Assembly (NCBI RefSeq): GCF_014635085.1
Contig: NZ_BMCH01000002.1
Span: forward strand, 248,001-312,000
DNA from: Asaia siamensis
GTDB taxonomy: Bacteria > Pseudomonadota > Alphaproteobacteria > Acetobacterales > Acetobacteraceae
Direction of reading: 5' to 3'
Length of the DNA: 64,000 nt
In this document: positions 1-9,509 of the stretch, in pieces
Layout: each line of letters starts with the position of its first letter
How positions within the stretch are numbered: the stretch's first letter is position 1
Made by a program: the position numbers and the translations under genes
Notes under the pieces: model-generated
What the model saw: only the letters and a program-made list of their open reading frames with translations
What the model was told of the DNA's origin: nothing
Databases searched by the model: none

Positions 1-1200
1 GTCCCAGGATTCATAGATGCCGACGGTAAGGTGAAAGCGTTTTGCCAGATCCATCTTGAGATGCATGTCATGCGACTGCGCAAGCGACGTGTCATTCCAG
101 TGATAATCGCCGACGCTGATCGATTCACCGTCGTAATTGTCGTAATCGCTGCGGCGGAATGCGTCGAAGGCAGTGGTGGAAACGAATTGTCCCCAGTTGA
201 AATCATGGGTGTAATTGATCGAAACCCCGCCGCCATTTTCATTGCGTCCCACGCGGTTCGATCCGACATTCACGGCCTTGTATGAGGCGTTCGGCCCGAC
301 GCCGACTGTGCCATTGGCAAAGCCGTTCACCGCATCGCCATCCACATCCTGAGGCGACATCGAGATGCCCTTGTCGCGGGTATAATGGATGTTCAGCAGC
401 AGGTTCGACCGGTCATCGATCAGAAACCGTGTCAGATTGCGCAGGCCAAGCTGGTCTTGGGACCCGTAGCGTTTGCTGGTGTGAATGTCGCGCTGCCAGC
501 CATCGCCGTTGATATAGGAGAAGGCCGTGCGGTTCTGGATCCTGTCGCTGATGGGCACATTGATGGCAGCGCTCGCGGTGTTGGTGCCGTAGCTGCTATA
601 GCCCCAGTTTACATACCCCCCGAATTTGCCATCGGGCTTGGTGGTCTCGACAGCAATATTGCCACCCGTGCTGCTGCGGCCATAATCGAAGCCCTGCGGC
701 CCTTTTTCGACGCTGACCATCTGGGTGTCGAACATCTGGCCGGTATAAAAGACGGGGTAGGGCGCAAACACGCCATCCTGATAGATGCCGATCCCGCCCA
801 TGTTGTTGCCGGTATAATCATCAAGGCCGATGCCACGGATCGAAAACACCGGCGTGCTGCCTGAGGTTGCGTTGACCGCGGTCAGGCCGGGCGTATAGGC
901 CGCGAGATCCTTGGGGCTGGTGATATGAAGCGCCTGCAATTCGCGGCCGCTCAGCACATTCACCGTTGCGGCAGTCGTCAGAAAGCGCTGGGCGCGCGAG
1001 CCCGTCACCTGGATGGCCTCTGGTGCGGCATGCACGGGCTTGTGCCGCGCTGCTGTCTTATGCCCCGTGTTGTGGCGTGCGGCCGCCTTCTGGGTTGCGG
1101 CCAGCGTCCCGTTCTGGGTGCCGAGAAGCACCAGCCCGGCAGAGAGCGAGAGGGCTGTGCTGGTAAGGCGGAGAAATCCTTTGGGCAGGCGCATCGTCAT
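1..1200 (-). CDS. TonB-dependent outer-membrane receptor, N-terminal part (3' end lies beyond the window)
   Basis: The reading frame is open from an ATG at 1200 to the left edge, so the first 400 codons are seen and the rest of the barrel is missing. The start is set by GGGAG 8 bases upstream. The product begins with a signal peptide (MRLPKGFLRLTSTALS then a hydrophobic stretch), a Lys/Ala/His-rich linker, then a plug domain with EAIQVTGSRA, the SIRGIGLDDY turn and VEKGPQGFDYGRSSTGGNI, followed by the first barrel strands. Such receptors take up ligands across the outer membrane using TonB energy. It lies 94 bases downstream of the ABC ATPase gene on the same strand, so it may import the same ligand as that transporter. 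The ligand cannot be told from the sequence. Confidence 0.9.
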   Translation of the reverse strand, partial: MTMRLPKGFLRLTSTALSLSAGLVLLGTQNGTLAATQKAAARHNTGHKTAARHKPVHAAPEAIQVTGSRAQRFLTTAATVNVLSGRELQALHITSPKDLAAYTPGLTAVNATSGSTPVFSIRGIGLDDYTGNNMGGIGIYQDGVFAPYPVFYTGQMFDTQMVSVEKGPQGFDYGRSSTGGNIAVETTKPDGKFGGYVNWGYSSYGTNTASAAINVPISDRIQNRTAFSYINGDGWQRDIHTSKRYGSQDQLGLRNLTRFLIDDRSNLLLNIHYTRDKGISMSPQDVDGDAVNGFANGTVGVGPNASYKAVNVGSNRVGRNENGGGVSINYTHDFNWGQFVSTTAFDAFRRSDYDNYDGESISVGDYHWNDTSLAQSHDMHLKMDLAKRFHLTVGIYESWD

Positions 1201-1294
1201 GAAAAGGACTCCCGTCAGTGGCTTCCTGCTCATTGAGAAGGCGAAACGACCTGTCTTTCGATTGAAAAAAACCAAACCTCACTTTGTCAGATCA

Positions 1295-2056
1295 TTACCC
1301 ATGATGGATCATCTGGTTCAGAAAATGACGTGCGCGCTCGGTCTGCGGGTTCGAAAAGAAGGATTCCGGTGGGGCGACCTCAAGGATCGTGCCCTTGTCC
1401 ATAAAGACCACGCGATCGGCGATATGGCGCGCAAACCCCATTTCATGGGTCACGCAGATCGTGGTAATCCGCCGCTCTGAAAGCGCGTCTATAATGCCGA
1501 TGACACCCTTGATGGCCTCGGGGTCAAGCGCCGCCGTGGGTTCATCGAAGAGGATGATATCGGGCGCCATGCACAAAGCGCGGGCGATGGCCACACGCTG
1601 CTGCTGCCCTCCGGAAAGCTGGATCGGATATTTATCGGCCTGTTCAGCAATGCCGACCTGTTCGAGATAATGGCGGGCAAGGGAATCGGTTGCGTCGTAA
1701 TGCGCCTTGCGCACCAGTCTGGGTGCCAGCATGCAGTTCTGCAGCACGGTGAGATGCGGGAAGAGATTGTAGTTCTGGAACACCATGCCCACGGCGCCAC
1801 GCAGCAGGGGCAGGCTTGTCTTGTCGTCAATGATCTCGCCATCGATCATCAGCACACCGCTATCATGGGGCTCGATACGGTTGAGCGTGCGGATCAGGGT
1901 TGATTTGCCCGAGCCGGAAGGGCCGAGCACGACGATCTTCTCCCCATGGCCGATATCGAGGCTGATCCGGTCCAGCGCCAGAAACTCACCGTAGAATTTG
2001 CTCATCTTGCGCAGGCTGAGGGCGCAATCGGGATTGGGGGGCAGATTATGCAGCAT
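1295..2056 (-). CDS. Polar amino-acid-type ABC transporter ATP-binding protein (GlnQ/HisP-like)
   Basis: The product is about 253 residues, the usual length for GlnQ/HisP ATPases. It has Walker A GPSGSGKST, the Q-loop region FQNYNLFPHLTVLQN, signature LSGGQQQRVAIARAL, Walker B ILFDEPTAALDPE and switch His in VTHEMGFA. It drives import through the fused binding protein-permease encoded just upstream. I chose ATG 2056 because AGGAGG stands 8 bases before it and it overlaps the upstream stop by 11 bases; the frame also stays open to a weak TTG at 2137. The SYNLFPH-type Q-loop and signature are typical of the polar amino acid family, so an amino acid or guanidino compound is the likely cargo (inference). 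Confidence 0.93.
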   Translation of the reverse strand: MLHNLPPNPDCALSLRKMSKFYGEFLALDRISLDIGHGEKIVVLGPSGSGKSTLIRTLNRIEPHDSGVLMIDGEIIDDKTSLPLLRGAVGMVFQNYNLFPHLTVLQNCMLAPRLVRKAHYDATDSLARHYLEQVGIAEQADKYPIQLSGGQQQRVAIARALCMAPDIILFDEPTAALDPEAIKGVIGIIDALSERRITTICVTHEMGFARHIADRVVFMDKGTILEVAPPESFFSNPQTERARHFLNQMIHHG

Positions 2057-3629
2057 GACGCGGCCCTCCTGCTTCGGGCAAGGCCCGGACGGATTTGCCG
2101 GCTTCTCTTGCGGCGCCATCACGGCTTGCCCAGACAAAGCGGGTTTCTATGCGTTTCTGCAGATGCAGGAAGGCAAAGACCATGGCCAGATAATAGACGA
2201 GCGCCGCCGCATAATATTCGGTGAATTCGAAGCTGCGTGCGACCTGAACCTGTGTGATGAATAGCAGCTCCTGCAGCGAGATAACCGAGGCCAGAGAGGT
2301 CGTCTTCAGCAGGGAGATGAACTCATTGATCGTGGGCGGCAACGCCACGCGCAAGGCCTGCGGAAAGATCACATGGCGATAGATCTGGGCCTGGCTCATG
2401 CCCAGCGCCTGCCCGCCAGCCAGTTGCCCCGGGTCGATGGCGCTGAGGGCGGCGCGATTGATCTCGACCTGATAGGCTGATTCATTGATCGACAGGCAGA
2501 TCCAAGTCGCCAGAAACGGTGAGAACCAGCTTTCGCGGAAAATCGGAAAGAATTGCGGCAGCGCATTCCAGATGAACAGAAGCTGGAGCAGCGTCGGCGC
2601 CCCACGAAAGACGGCTACATAGGCCCGCAGAAAGGGATGCCAGAGCGAACGCGGGGCATTCAGCTTCAGGGCAATCGGGATGGAAAGCACGATGGCAGTG
2701 GCATGAGAGGCGAGGGCGATGGCCAGCGTCATCCCCGCGCCCTTGAGAAAGGCCATCGAGAACAGGGCGGAAAAGAAGGTCGTCGTATTGAAGCGGGGCC
2801 GTTGTGTTGCAACGCCGAGGGCCTTGCGCGCAGCACTGCCCACATTCCATTTCTTTTCCAGTGCGGCGATGTCGCCCTTCTGCCTCAGCGTGTCGAGCGC
2901 ACTGGCCAGAAGGGCGCGGTCCTGACCGGCGCGGCGAAGATAGAGCGCGAATTCCGAATAGCCGGGCAGATGAGGGCTGTAGATGACATGCAGTTTTCCG
3001 CCGAGCTGGGCCTCACGGTAAAAAAGCTCGACATCCTGGCTCAGGAAATTCTGCACACGCCCCACCAGAACCTGCTGCACAACCTGATCTTCACTCGGGT
3101 ATTGCTGCAGCGCGATGGGTGGCTTGCCACGTGCGGCAAGTTCCTGATTGATTTCCTCGATGCGGGCGGCGTAGCTCGTGCCCGATTCCACGGCGAGGCT
3201 CTGCCCTGCCAGAGCGTCGAAGCTGTTCACCGGTGCAATCTTTTCCGGCGCCACGATCACGGGGGAGGTTTCGAGATAGGCCACGGCATCGAACAGACGC
3301 TCACGGGATGTCTGCTTCAGCACGCCACTCATCACCAGCCCGCAACGCCCGGCGCTGAGGCTCGGGAACAGCCCGGTGAAGTCCATGGTTTCGAATTCGA
3401 CCGGTACCTGCCAATAGGCGCCAAGCGCGCGGGCGAGGGCGATATCGAAGCCGTCGAGCGCCGAAAGATCAGCCCCGTTGACAAAGGTCATGGGGGGCAG
3501 CGTCGGATTGGTGCAGACCCGCAGCACCCCGCCCTCAATGAAAGAGGGACGCTCCTGCGCCTGTGCCTTTTCGCCTGTGAGGCAAAGAGCGATCAGGGCC
3601 AGAATCTGAGAAAGGCGCCGCATCAGCAT
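2046..3629 (-). CDS. Fused periplasmic substrate-binding protein and amino-acid ABC permease
   Basis: A 527-residue protein with two parts that are usually separate genes. Residues 1-24 are a signal peptide. Residues about 30-270 are a family 3 solute-binding domain (LRVCTNPTLPPMTFVNG, GFDIALARALGAYW). Residues about 290-510 are a HisM/GlnP-type permease with several membrane segments and the coupling-loop motif EINRAALSAIDPGQLAGGQALGMS split over adjacent helices. Such fusions tether the receptor to the membrane pore; they are known in GlnPQ-type importers, mostly in Gram-positive bacteria. Its start ATGCTGATG overlaps the stop of the LysR gene, so translation is probably coupled. The ATPase gene follows with an 11-base overlap. 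Confidence 0.92.
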   Translation of the reverse strand: MLMRRLSQILALIALCLTGEKAQAQERPSFIEGGVLRVCTNPTLPPMTFVNGADLSALDGFDIALARALGAYWQVPVEFETMDFTGLFPSLSAGRCGLVMSGVLKQTSRERLFDAVAYLETSPVIVAPEKIAPVNSFDALAGQSLAVESGTSYAARIEEINQELAARGKPPIALQQYPSEDQVVQQVLVGRVQNFLSQDVELFYREAQLGGKLHVIYSPHLPGYSEFALYLRRAGQDRALLASALDTLRQKGDIAALEKKWNVGSAARKALGVATQRPRFNTTTFFSALFSMAFLKGAGMTLAIALASHATAIVLSIPIALKLNAPRSLWHPFLRAYVAVFRGAPTLLQLLFIWNALPQFFPIFRESWFSPFLATWICLSINESAYQVEINRAALSAIDPGQLAGGQALGMSQAQIYRHVIFPQALRVALPPTINEFISLLKTTSLASVISLQELLFITQVQVARSFEFTEYYAAALVYYLAMVFAFLHLQKRIETRFVWASRDGAAREAGKSVRALPEAGGPRHAA

Positions 3630-4606
3630 GTCTCTTCGAGAATGGAGCGGAAGGTTTCGGCCATGAGACCGTTTTCCGGGGTGGGGCGGATCAGGAAATA
3701 GAAATGATTGACCAGATGCAGGTCATTGAAGGCGATGTGACGCAGGCGGTCCTGCTGAATCATCTGGGTCACGAAGAGTTCGGGCAGGAACCCGATATAC
3801 ATTCCTGATAAAATCAGGAGCGCGCGAGAGTCGATATTGTCTGCTTTTGCGGCAAAATTCATGCTCGGGCGCAGTTCGTCCCATCTCGGCGAAGACGCGG
3901 CATCGCTGACGCTGATCATGCGCGCTTCGGCAAGCGAGGCAATATCGATTGTCTCTTCCGGACGGTCGAAAAGCGGATGGCGCGCGCCGCAATAGAGATT
4001 GGAGCGCTCACTGAACAGGGCCGTGGCCTGCATCTCGGGCTGCTGATGCGGATAAAGAGTGATCCCAGCCGTTGCGGTGCCGTTGCGGACGGCAAATTCG
4101 ACATCGCGTGTCGAGGCGGAACGTACATCCATTTCGACAGCTGGATAGCGGCTGGTAAAAATCTGGATGGCGCGCAGCAGCGCCGTTTCGCCATGAAACT
4201 GGATATTATCGGGCAGATAGAGGCAGAACCGGCCCGAGAGCGTGCCGCTCACATCATTGATCCGCTGCTGGAACAGATCGATATCGTTAAAAAGCTTCGT
4301 GGTGGCTTCGAGCACACCTTCGCCTTCACGCGTGAGAGCAAACCCGGCCCGGCCGCGATGGCACAAAACCATGCTCAGCCTGTCTTCAAGGGCGGCAATA
4401 TCGATACTGATAGAGGATTTGCTTTTGCCCAGCGCCAGCTCTGCTGCTGCAAAGCCGCCATGCTGCGCCACACAGGCAAAGACGCGCAGAAGCCGCAGAT
4501 CGACCTCGGCGATACGCCCCTGAAACCCGCTGGCACGGGGCAGGCGTCGGGGAGTGGGTGCAGGGCGTAGACGGGACAAGAGCAATGATCCTGTTTCAGA
4601 CAACAT
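3623..4606 (-). CDS. LysR-family transcriptional regulator
   Basis: A 327-residue LysR protein: winged HTH at about residues 35-95 (VDLRLLRVFACVAQHGGFAA, then ALGKSKSSISIDIAALEDRL), followed by the periplasmic-binding-like effector domain. It carries about 30 extra N-terminal residues before the HTH; ATG 4606 has GGGAG 12 bases upstream. Its stop TGA overlaps the start of the transporter gene, so regulator and importer form one unit. It diverges from the amidinohydrolase gene across a region with a T-N11-A box, and therefore probably controls both directions in response to the imported compound (inference). Confidence 0.92.
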   Translation of the reverse strand: MLSETGSLLLSRLRPAPTPRRLPRASGFQGRIAEVDLRLLRVFACVAQHGGFAAAELALGKSKSSISIDIAALEDRLSMVLCHRGRAGFALTREGEGVLEATTKLFNDIDLFQQRINDVSGTLSGRFCLYLPDNIQFHGETALLRAIQIFTSRYPAVEMDVRSASTRDVEFAVRNGTATAGITLYPHQQPEMQATALFSERSNLYCGARHPLFDRPEETIDIASLAEARMISVSDAASSPRWDELRPSMNFAAKADNIDSRALLILSGMYIGFLPELFVTQMIQQDRLRHIAFNDLHLVNHFYFLIRPTPENGLMAETFRSILEETC

Positions 4607-4654
4607 GCGATGATAGCTCTCCCTGCGACACGATCAACCGTTTGTACCGCTTCC

Positions 4655-4671
4655 GATACGCTTGACGTATC
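4655..4671. promoter_or_regulatory. Candidate LysR operator (T-N11-A palindrome)
   Basis: GATACG and CGTATC form a perfect 6-base inverted repeat around CTTGA, giving T4657-N11-A4669. This is the LysR-family box and it sits in the divergent region between the LysR gene and the amidinohydrolase gene, about 50 bases from the LysR start. Confidence 0.6.
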
Positions 4672-4819
4672 CGGCGAGTATGGAGGGCAGAGGGGGTATT
4701 TTTAATTTATGAAACGCCAAACCAAACTCCACCTCATTGTGATTGAGGAATGATCAGGCCCGTCCTAGCGTCTGGCCCAGCCCGGCAAGGGCGGCATGGC
4801 ATCAAAATGGGAGAAGACG

Positions 4820-5689
4820 ATGACCGTTGAGCGCTGGTTCATCGATAGTGAAACCGGAACCCTGTCGGATGTGCTGCTCTGCCCACCCGATTTCTATACC
4901 TGGAATCCGAGCAATGACATTGCCATCCGCACACTCGCCAGTGGGGCGCGGCCTGATCCGGCGCTGCTGAAACAGCAATTCGACGGTCTGGTGGCGCTTC
5001 TCGAAAAAGCCGGGGTGAAATGCCATTTCCTGACCCCTGAAGAGGGGTTGCCCTATCAGGTCTATACGCGTGATTCGTCCCAGACCACGCCATGGGGCAC
5101 GGTGGTGACGCGTCTCATGCGCCCCGAGCGTCAGCCCGAGGCGCGGAGCATCGAGGCATTTTATGGCGAGAGCGCCATCACAGCCCGTTGCACCGAAGGG
5201 TTCGTCGAGGGGGGCGATATCCATATCATCCGGCCCGGCCTTCTGGCCGTAGGGGTAAGCGGTGGTCGCACGACGATCGAGGGTGCGCAGGCTTTCATGA
5301 AGCCTTTCGAAGAGGCGGGGTGGACCTGCCGCATGATCCATTTCCCCGAGCATTTCCTTCATCTCGACGTGATCTTCACGATGGTGACGGACAGCCTCGC
5401 GATCGGCGTGGTCGATGTGCTCGAAGACGAGGATCTCGCCTGGTTCGAGGCGCAGAATATCCGCATCCTGCCTGTGACCTACAAGGAGGCCATGCGGGAT
5501 ATGGGGTGCAATGTGCTGGCGCTCGGTGAAGGGCGCGTGGTCAGTCCCTCGCATTCCCGGCGCATCAACGCCATGCTGCGCGACAACGGGTTGACGGTGC
5601 TCGATACGCCGCTTGACCAGTTCTCTCAGGGCGGTGGCAGTATTCACTGCATGACGATGCCGCTCAGACGTGCCAGTCTGAAAGACTGA
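4820..5689 (+). CDS. Amidinotransferase/amidinohydrolase superfamily enzyme (DDAH/arginine deiminase-like)
   Basis: A 289-residue protein of the guanidine-modifying superfamily (pentein fold). Family marks seen are YTRDSSQTTPWG, FVEGGDIHII, FLHLDVIFTMV with the expected catalytic His, and GGGSIHCMTMPL with the expected nucleophile Cys277 near the C-terminus. Members hydrolyse or transfer the amidino group of arginine, methylarginines or related compounds. ATG 4820 is preferred (GGGAG 6 bases upstream); an upstream ATG at 4796 has a weaker site. It diverges from a LysR-amino-acid importer unit, which suggests that the importer brings in its guanidino substrate. The exact substrate is not certain. 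Confidence 0.82.
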   Translation: MTVERWFIDSETGTLSDVLLCPPDFYTWNPSNDIAIRTLASGARPDPALLKQQFDGLVALLEKAGVKCHFLTPEEGLPYQVYTRDSSQTTPWGTVVTRLMRPERQPEARSIEAFYGESAITARCTEGFVEGGDIHIIRPGLLAVGVSGGRTTIEGAQAFMKPFEEAGWTCRMIHFPEHFLHLDVIFTMVTDSLAIGVVDVLEDEDLAWFEAQNIRILPVTYKEAMRDMGCNVLALGEGRVVSPSHSRRINAMLRDNGLTVLDTPLDQFSQGGGSIHCMTMPLRRASLKD

Positions 5690-5747
5690 TCCTTCTGTCT
5701 GGTCATCAGAAACAGGACGATCTCTGGAAACTGGAAAGGGGCAGTCG

Positions 5748-6698
5748 ATGGCACCGCGTCTGATCATCAGCGCCGATGGCGCAGAGGCCTTCGAAGGCTG
5801 GCGCGACTCTTTCGCGCGCCATGCTCCCGATATCGGGGTCCTGTCCTGGTTCGATCCTGCTACCCGTTGTGAAGACGCCGATTATGCCCTGGTCTGGGAG
5901 GCGTCCGATGACGATCTGCGCGCGATGCACCATCTGCGCGGCATTCTCTGCACCGGGGCCGGTGTCAATCATTTGATTGCCAGCCCTACGTTCCCTCATC
6001 ATGTAAGACTTGTGCGTATGGGCGGCGGAGAGACCGGCGCGCTCATGGCCGATTATGTGCTCTGGGCGCTGATAGGCCTTCTGCGCGATGCCCGCACATG
6101 GGCGCTGCAACAGGCACGTCATGTCTGGGCGCGTAATCTGGTGTCGCGGACCTCTGATCAGACTCGCGTCACGGTTTTAGGCTACGGCCAGATTGGTGCT
6201 GTGGTGGCGCAACGACTGGCCCGTTCGGGTTTTGCCGTGTCGGCCTGGCGTCGTTCTGGCGAGAGCGGGCAGGATGAGGGCGTTGCCGTGCATGTCGGGC
6301 GCGATGTTCTGCCTGACCTGCTGGGCAGCACGGATATGCTGGTCAATCTTCTGCCCAGCACGCCCCAGACGCGCTTCCTGCTTGATGAGGCCTTTCTGGC
6401 CAGGCTGAAACCGGGCGCGGGACTGGTCAATGTCGGGCGTGGGGATCATCTGGTGGAAGAGGCGTTGCTGACGCTTCTCGAAACCGGGCATCTTTCGGGT
6501 GCCGTGCTGGATGTTCAGTCACAGGAGCCCCTCGGACCGGACTCCCTGCTCTGGGATCACCCCCGGATCACCCTGACACCGCATATTGCGTCAGAGGCGT
6601 CGAGAGAGGCGCAGGTTCTCTATCTGGCTGACGTCATTCGTCAGCTTGAACGCGGCGAAACCCCGGCGCTTCTTTACGACCGCGCCAGGGGGTATTGA
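5748..6698 (+). CDS. D-isomer-specific 2-hydroxyacid dehydrogenase (glyoxylate/hydroxypyruvate reductase A-like)
   Basis: A 316-residue NAD(P)-dependent dehydrogenase. The Rossmann motif is VLGYGQIGAVVAQRLA at about residues 142-157; the catalytic Arg lies in GLVNVGRGDHLVEE, and the C-terminal DHPRITLTPHIASEASRE holds the catalytic His. Length and motifs match the GhrA group, which reduces glyoxylate, hydroxypyruvate or other 2-oxo acids. AAAGGGG precedes the start. It follows the amidinohydrolase gene by 58 bases on the same strand and is probably co-transcribed, so it may reduce a 2-oxo acid formed from the same substrate (inference). Confidence 0.88.
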   Translation: MAPRLIISADGAEAFEGWRDSFARHAPDIGVLSWFDPATRCEDADYALVWEASDDDLRAMHHLRGILCTGAGVNHLIASPTFPHHVRLVRMGGGETGALMADYVLWALIGLLRDARTWALQQARHVWARNLVSRTSDQTRVTVLGYGQIGAVVAQRLARSGFAVSAWRRSGESGQDEGVAVHVGRDVLPDLLGSTDMLVNLLPSTPQTRFLLDEAFLARLKPGAGLVNVGRGDHLVEEALLTLLETGHLSGAVLDVQSQEPLGPDSLLWDHPRITLTPHIASEASREAQVLYLADVIRQLERGETPALLYDRARGY

Positions 6699-6796
6699 TC
6701 ACAGCGCCAATCGGGGTGCTGTCCCTTTCTCCCTCATGCGCGGTATAAGATCAGCCAGTATGATCGGGCTGTTTGCCGCGAGGGAGAGCAAAAGAC

Positions 6797-7525
6797 ATGC
6801 GTCGCGTCGTGATCAATCGGGAAGTCGACAAGGAACGTCTTGCCTCGTTTTTCAGGTCGAACGGGCATGTCGGCCTAATCGAGCGCGTTACGGGCGTTGA
6901 GGGGCAGGCTGTTTCGCTCGATGATCTGGTCAGGCGCGGTGTGGCCGAAACCGGCCTGCGCTATACCCAGGGTGCGCTTGGTGCGGCTCTCTCCCATCTT
7001 GGCTTGTGGAGCCAGTCGGTGCAGCAAGGCGCCCCATTGGCCATTTTCGAAGATGATGCCCTTCTCTGCCGGAATTTCGACACCGAAAGCGAGAGGCTGA
7101 TCGCAGAGCTGCCCGAAGGGTGGGATGTTCTTCTGCTGGGTTATAATTTCAACGCACCGATCACGATCGACGCCTTGCCCGGTATTACCCGTGGCACCGT
7201 GACACTGGATGAAAAACAGATGCAGGGGAATGCAGGGCTCTTTGCAAATAAGGAGGTCGTGGCGCGGGCCTTTCGGCTGCAGCAGGCCTTTGGGCTTTGT
7301 GCCTATGTGGTGTCGCCCAAGGGGGCACGTGCCCTGCTCGCACGGTGCCTGCCCCTGCGTGCGCAGGAATACCAGCAGCTCGGCCTGGAGCGCATGGTGC
7401 GCAATGTCGGCATCGACGTCGTGACATCCTATCACTACAGGCAGCTCGATGCTTTCGGGGCCTTTCCGCCACTGGCTATTTCGCCGAATGACAAGTTGGA
7501 TTCATCAACTAGAAGAGGAATATAA
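6797..7525 (+). CDS. Glycosyltransferase family 25-like protein
   Basis: About 242 residues. QGALGAALSHLGLWSQ followed by PLAIFEDDALL is the pattern of GT25 enzymes that modify lipopolysaccharide or surface glycans, with the acidic metal/sugar-nucleotide motif in FEDDA. The Ser/Pro-Lys-Gly region ending in CAYVVSPKGARALL also fits. AGGGAGA stands about 9 bases before ATG 6797. The C-terminus (DKLDSSTRRGI) runs directly into an AT-rich gap. It stands alone rather than in a glycan cluster, so its acceptor is unknown. Cytoplasmic; no signal peptide or membrane segment is seen. Confidence 0.75.
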   Translation: MRRVVINREVDKERLASFFRSNGHVGLIERVTGVEGQAVSLDDLVRRGVAETGLRYTQGALGAALSHLGLWSQSVQQGAPLAIFEDDALLCRNFDTESERLIAELPEGWDVLLLGYNFNAPITIDALPGITRGTVTLDEKQMQGNAGLFANKEVVARAFRLQQAFGLCAYVVSPKGARALLARCLPLRAQEYQQLGLERMVRNVGIDVVTSYHYRQLDAFGAFPPLAISPNDKLDSSTRRGI

Positions 7526-7727
7526 AGAGGGAGATTATATTTTTCAGAAAATAAAGATTTTATAATCTAGAATAATATAATTGTAATACTGTAAACTATA
7601 CAAAATTATCTTATTTTCCCGGATTTGTTAAATAAATATTATAGAGATTCCCTTAACTTTTTTGAAATCAGTTTTTCCATAATCCCGAATGATCATGACT
7701 GTATGTGCCTGATGAATCGGTAAAGAG

Positions 7728-9497
7728 ATGACGAAAAACATCAGTATTCTGGGAAAATTGACGCTGTCATTCTCCATCATTGTGGGGGTGGTGGTCATCT
7801 TCTCATTTGTCGCTTTCCGCTCGCTCTCGCAGATCAGGACAGCAGATCTGGGTAATGAGCAGGCGCAACAGACGATCACCGCACTCAATGATCTGCTCGA
7901 TACGCTGGTCGAAAGCCAGAATGCGATGCGTGGCTATGTCGCCAGCACGAACAGGCAGTTCATTACCCGTATCGATGGCTATCAATCGCGCGTTCCGCCC
8001 CTACTGGCTCGGCTCGAGGTCACAGTGCCGCGCGGTCAGATCGACAGCGACTATCGACCGATGCTGACCGCGATCGATGTCTTCAATGCCCAGATGGCAG
8101 GAACCATTGCGGCAATGTCGCATCCGGAGCTTATCGACCGGACGCGTGTCGATATTGCCAATACGGCCCGGCTCACGGCGATCCGTCTGCATATCGGCAA
8201 TCTCGTCAAGGCTGAACGGGAGACGGTCTTATCGCGAAGCGCCTTGGCGGTGCGGGCTCATCGAACCGGCACGCTCACCCTGTTCGTCGGCGGAGGTGTG
8301 ACGGCCCTTATTGCCATTGTCATGGGCGTGGCCCTGCTGCGATCCATTGCCTCCCCGGTGGTCAGGATGACAGGCGCCATGAATGCACTGGCGGCCGGCA
8401 ATACGGCGATCATGGTGCCCGGTTCGGATCGACGTGACGAAATCGGCATCATGGCCGGATCTGTCGAGGTTTTCCGTCAGGGGGCGATTGAAAAAGCCCG
8501 TCTTGAAGAAGAGGCAAGACAAACGCAGCGCCTGCAGGAGCAGGAAAATCTGAAAAGACAGGCTGAGAGCGAACTCGCCGCCCGGCAGGTGCAGGAAGCG
8601 ACCGATCTTCTTGCTGAAGGGCTCGCCAGAATGGCCAAAGGCGATCTGTCGGTTCAGATCAGCAAGGAATTTGCCCCGCAACTCGAGCCATTGCGCGCAG
8701 ATTTCAATCGATCCTTCGTTCAGCTCTCGCGTGCTTTTTCCAGTGTCTCGGGTTCGGCACTCGGAATCGGCAATTCGACAGAGGAGCTTGCCACGGCTTC
8801 TGATCATCTCTCCAGACGGACCGAGCAGCAGGCCGCAACACTCGAGGAGACAGCCGCCGCCCTGATTGCCATTACCCATCGTGTGCAGGAGACGACGGAT
8901 GAGACGACAACCATGCACAGGATTATCGATTCCTCGAAGGCAGATGCCGAGCAGGCCGAGACTGTGGTGATCCGTGCCATTGAAGCCATGGGCCGGATCG
9001 ACGGTTCGTCCAGATCGATTGCCAAGATCGTGCAGATCATCAGTGATCTGGCATTCCAGACCAATATCCTGGCCCTGAATGCAGGCGTCGAGGCCGCACG
9101 TGCTGGCGATACGGGACGCGGTTTTGCCGTCGTGGCGGGAGAGGTGCGCAATCTGGCGCACCGGTCGGCTGAGGCGGTCAAGGAGATTTCGGCTCTCATT
9201 GCCACGTCATCCGGGCAGGTCGAGGCGGGCGTTTCTTCCGTTCGTGAAACCGGTGAGGCGCTGCAGAGACTCCTTGGCCAGTTTGCGACGACGAGCACCC
9301 TGGTTGCCAACATCGCCCAGGCCACACGCGATCAGCTGACCAGTATCAGGCAGCTCGATGCGGCCATGAGAAGCATGGAAACTGTCACACAGCAGAATGC
9401 GGCTTCTGCCGAACAAAGCGCGGCAGCCAGCCGCCACCTGGCCACTATGGCGGGTGGTCTGAAAAAACTCGTTGGGAGTTTTGAACTGGCGGAATGA
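7728..9497 (+). CDS. Methyl-accepting chemotaxis protein with CHASE3-like sensor
   Basis: A 589-residue transmembrane chemoreceptor. Order: membrane segment at about residues 9-32; a helical periplasmic domain at 35-180 with [15 protein letters not shown], typical of CHASE3; a second membrane segment at about 187-210; HAMP at about 205-260 ending [17 protein letters not shown]; a coiled coil rich in Glu/Gln/Arg; and the signalling domain with the hairpin tip [20 protein letters not shown], near residues 437-456. It stands alone, without che genes, after a 200-base AT-rich gap. The ligand is unknown; its position beside the inositol cluster is suggestive only. Confidence 0.93.
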   Translation: MTKNISILGKLTLSFSIIVGVVVIFSFVAFRSLSQIRTADLGNEQAQQTITALNDLLDTLVESQNAMRGYVASTNRQFITRIDGYQSRVPPLLARLEVTVPRGQIDSDYRPMLTAIDVFNAQMAGTIAAMSHPELIDRTRVDIANTARLTAIRLHIGNLVKAERETVLSRSALAVRAHRTGTLTLFVGGGVTALIAIVMGVALLRSIASPVVRMTGAMNALAAGNTAIMVPGSDRRDEIGIMAGSVEVFRQGAIEKARLEEEARQTQRLQEQENLKRQAESELAARQVQEATDLLAEGLARMAKGDLSVQISKEFAPQLEPLRADFNRSFVQLSRAFSSVSGSALGIGNSTEELATASDHLSRRTEQQAATLEETAAALIAITHRVQETTDETTTMHRIIDSSKADAEQAETVVIRAIEAMGRIDGSSRSIAKIVQIISDLAFQTNILALNAGVEAARAGDTGRGFAVVAGEVRNLAHRSAEAVKEISALIATSSGQVEAGVSSVRETGEALQRLLGQFATTSTLVANIAQATRDQLTSIRQLDAAMRSMETVTQQNAASAEQSAAASRHLATMAGGLKKLVGSFELAE

Positions 9498-9509
9498 GAG
9501 AAGTCGCGC

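Noticed and set aside
2553-3701. 382-codon open frame on the plus strand
   Set aside because: Antisense to the binding protein-permease fusion, which has a signal peptide and family motifs.
4802-5767. 321-codon open frame on the minus strand
   Set aside because: Antisense to the amidinohydrolase gene; the real gene has a good ribosome site and active-site motifs.
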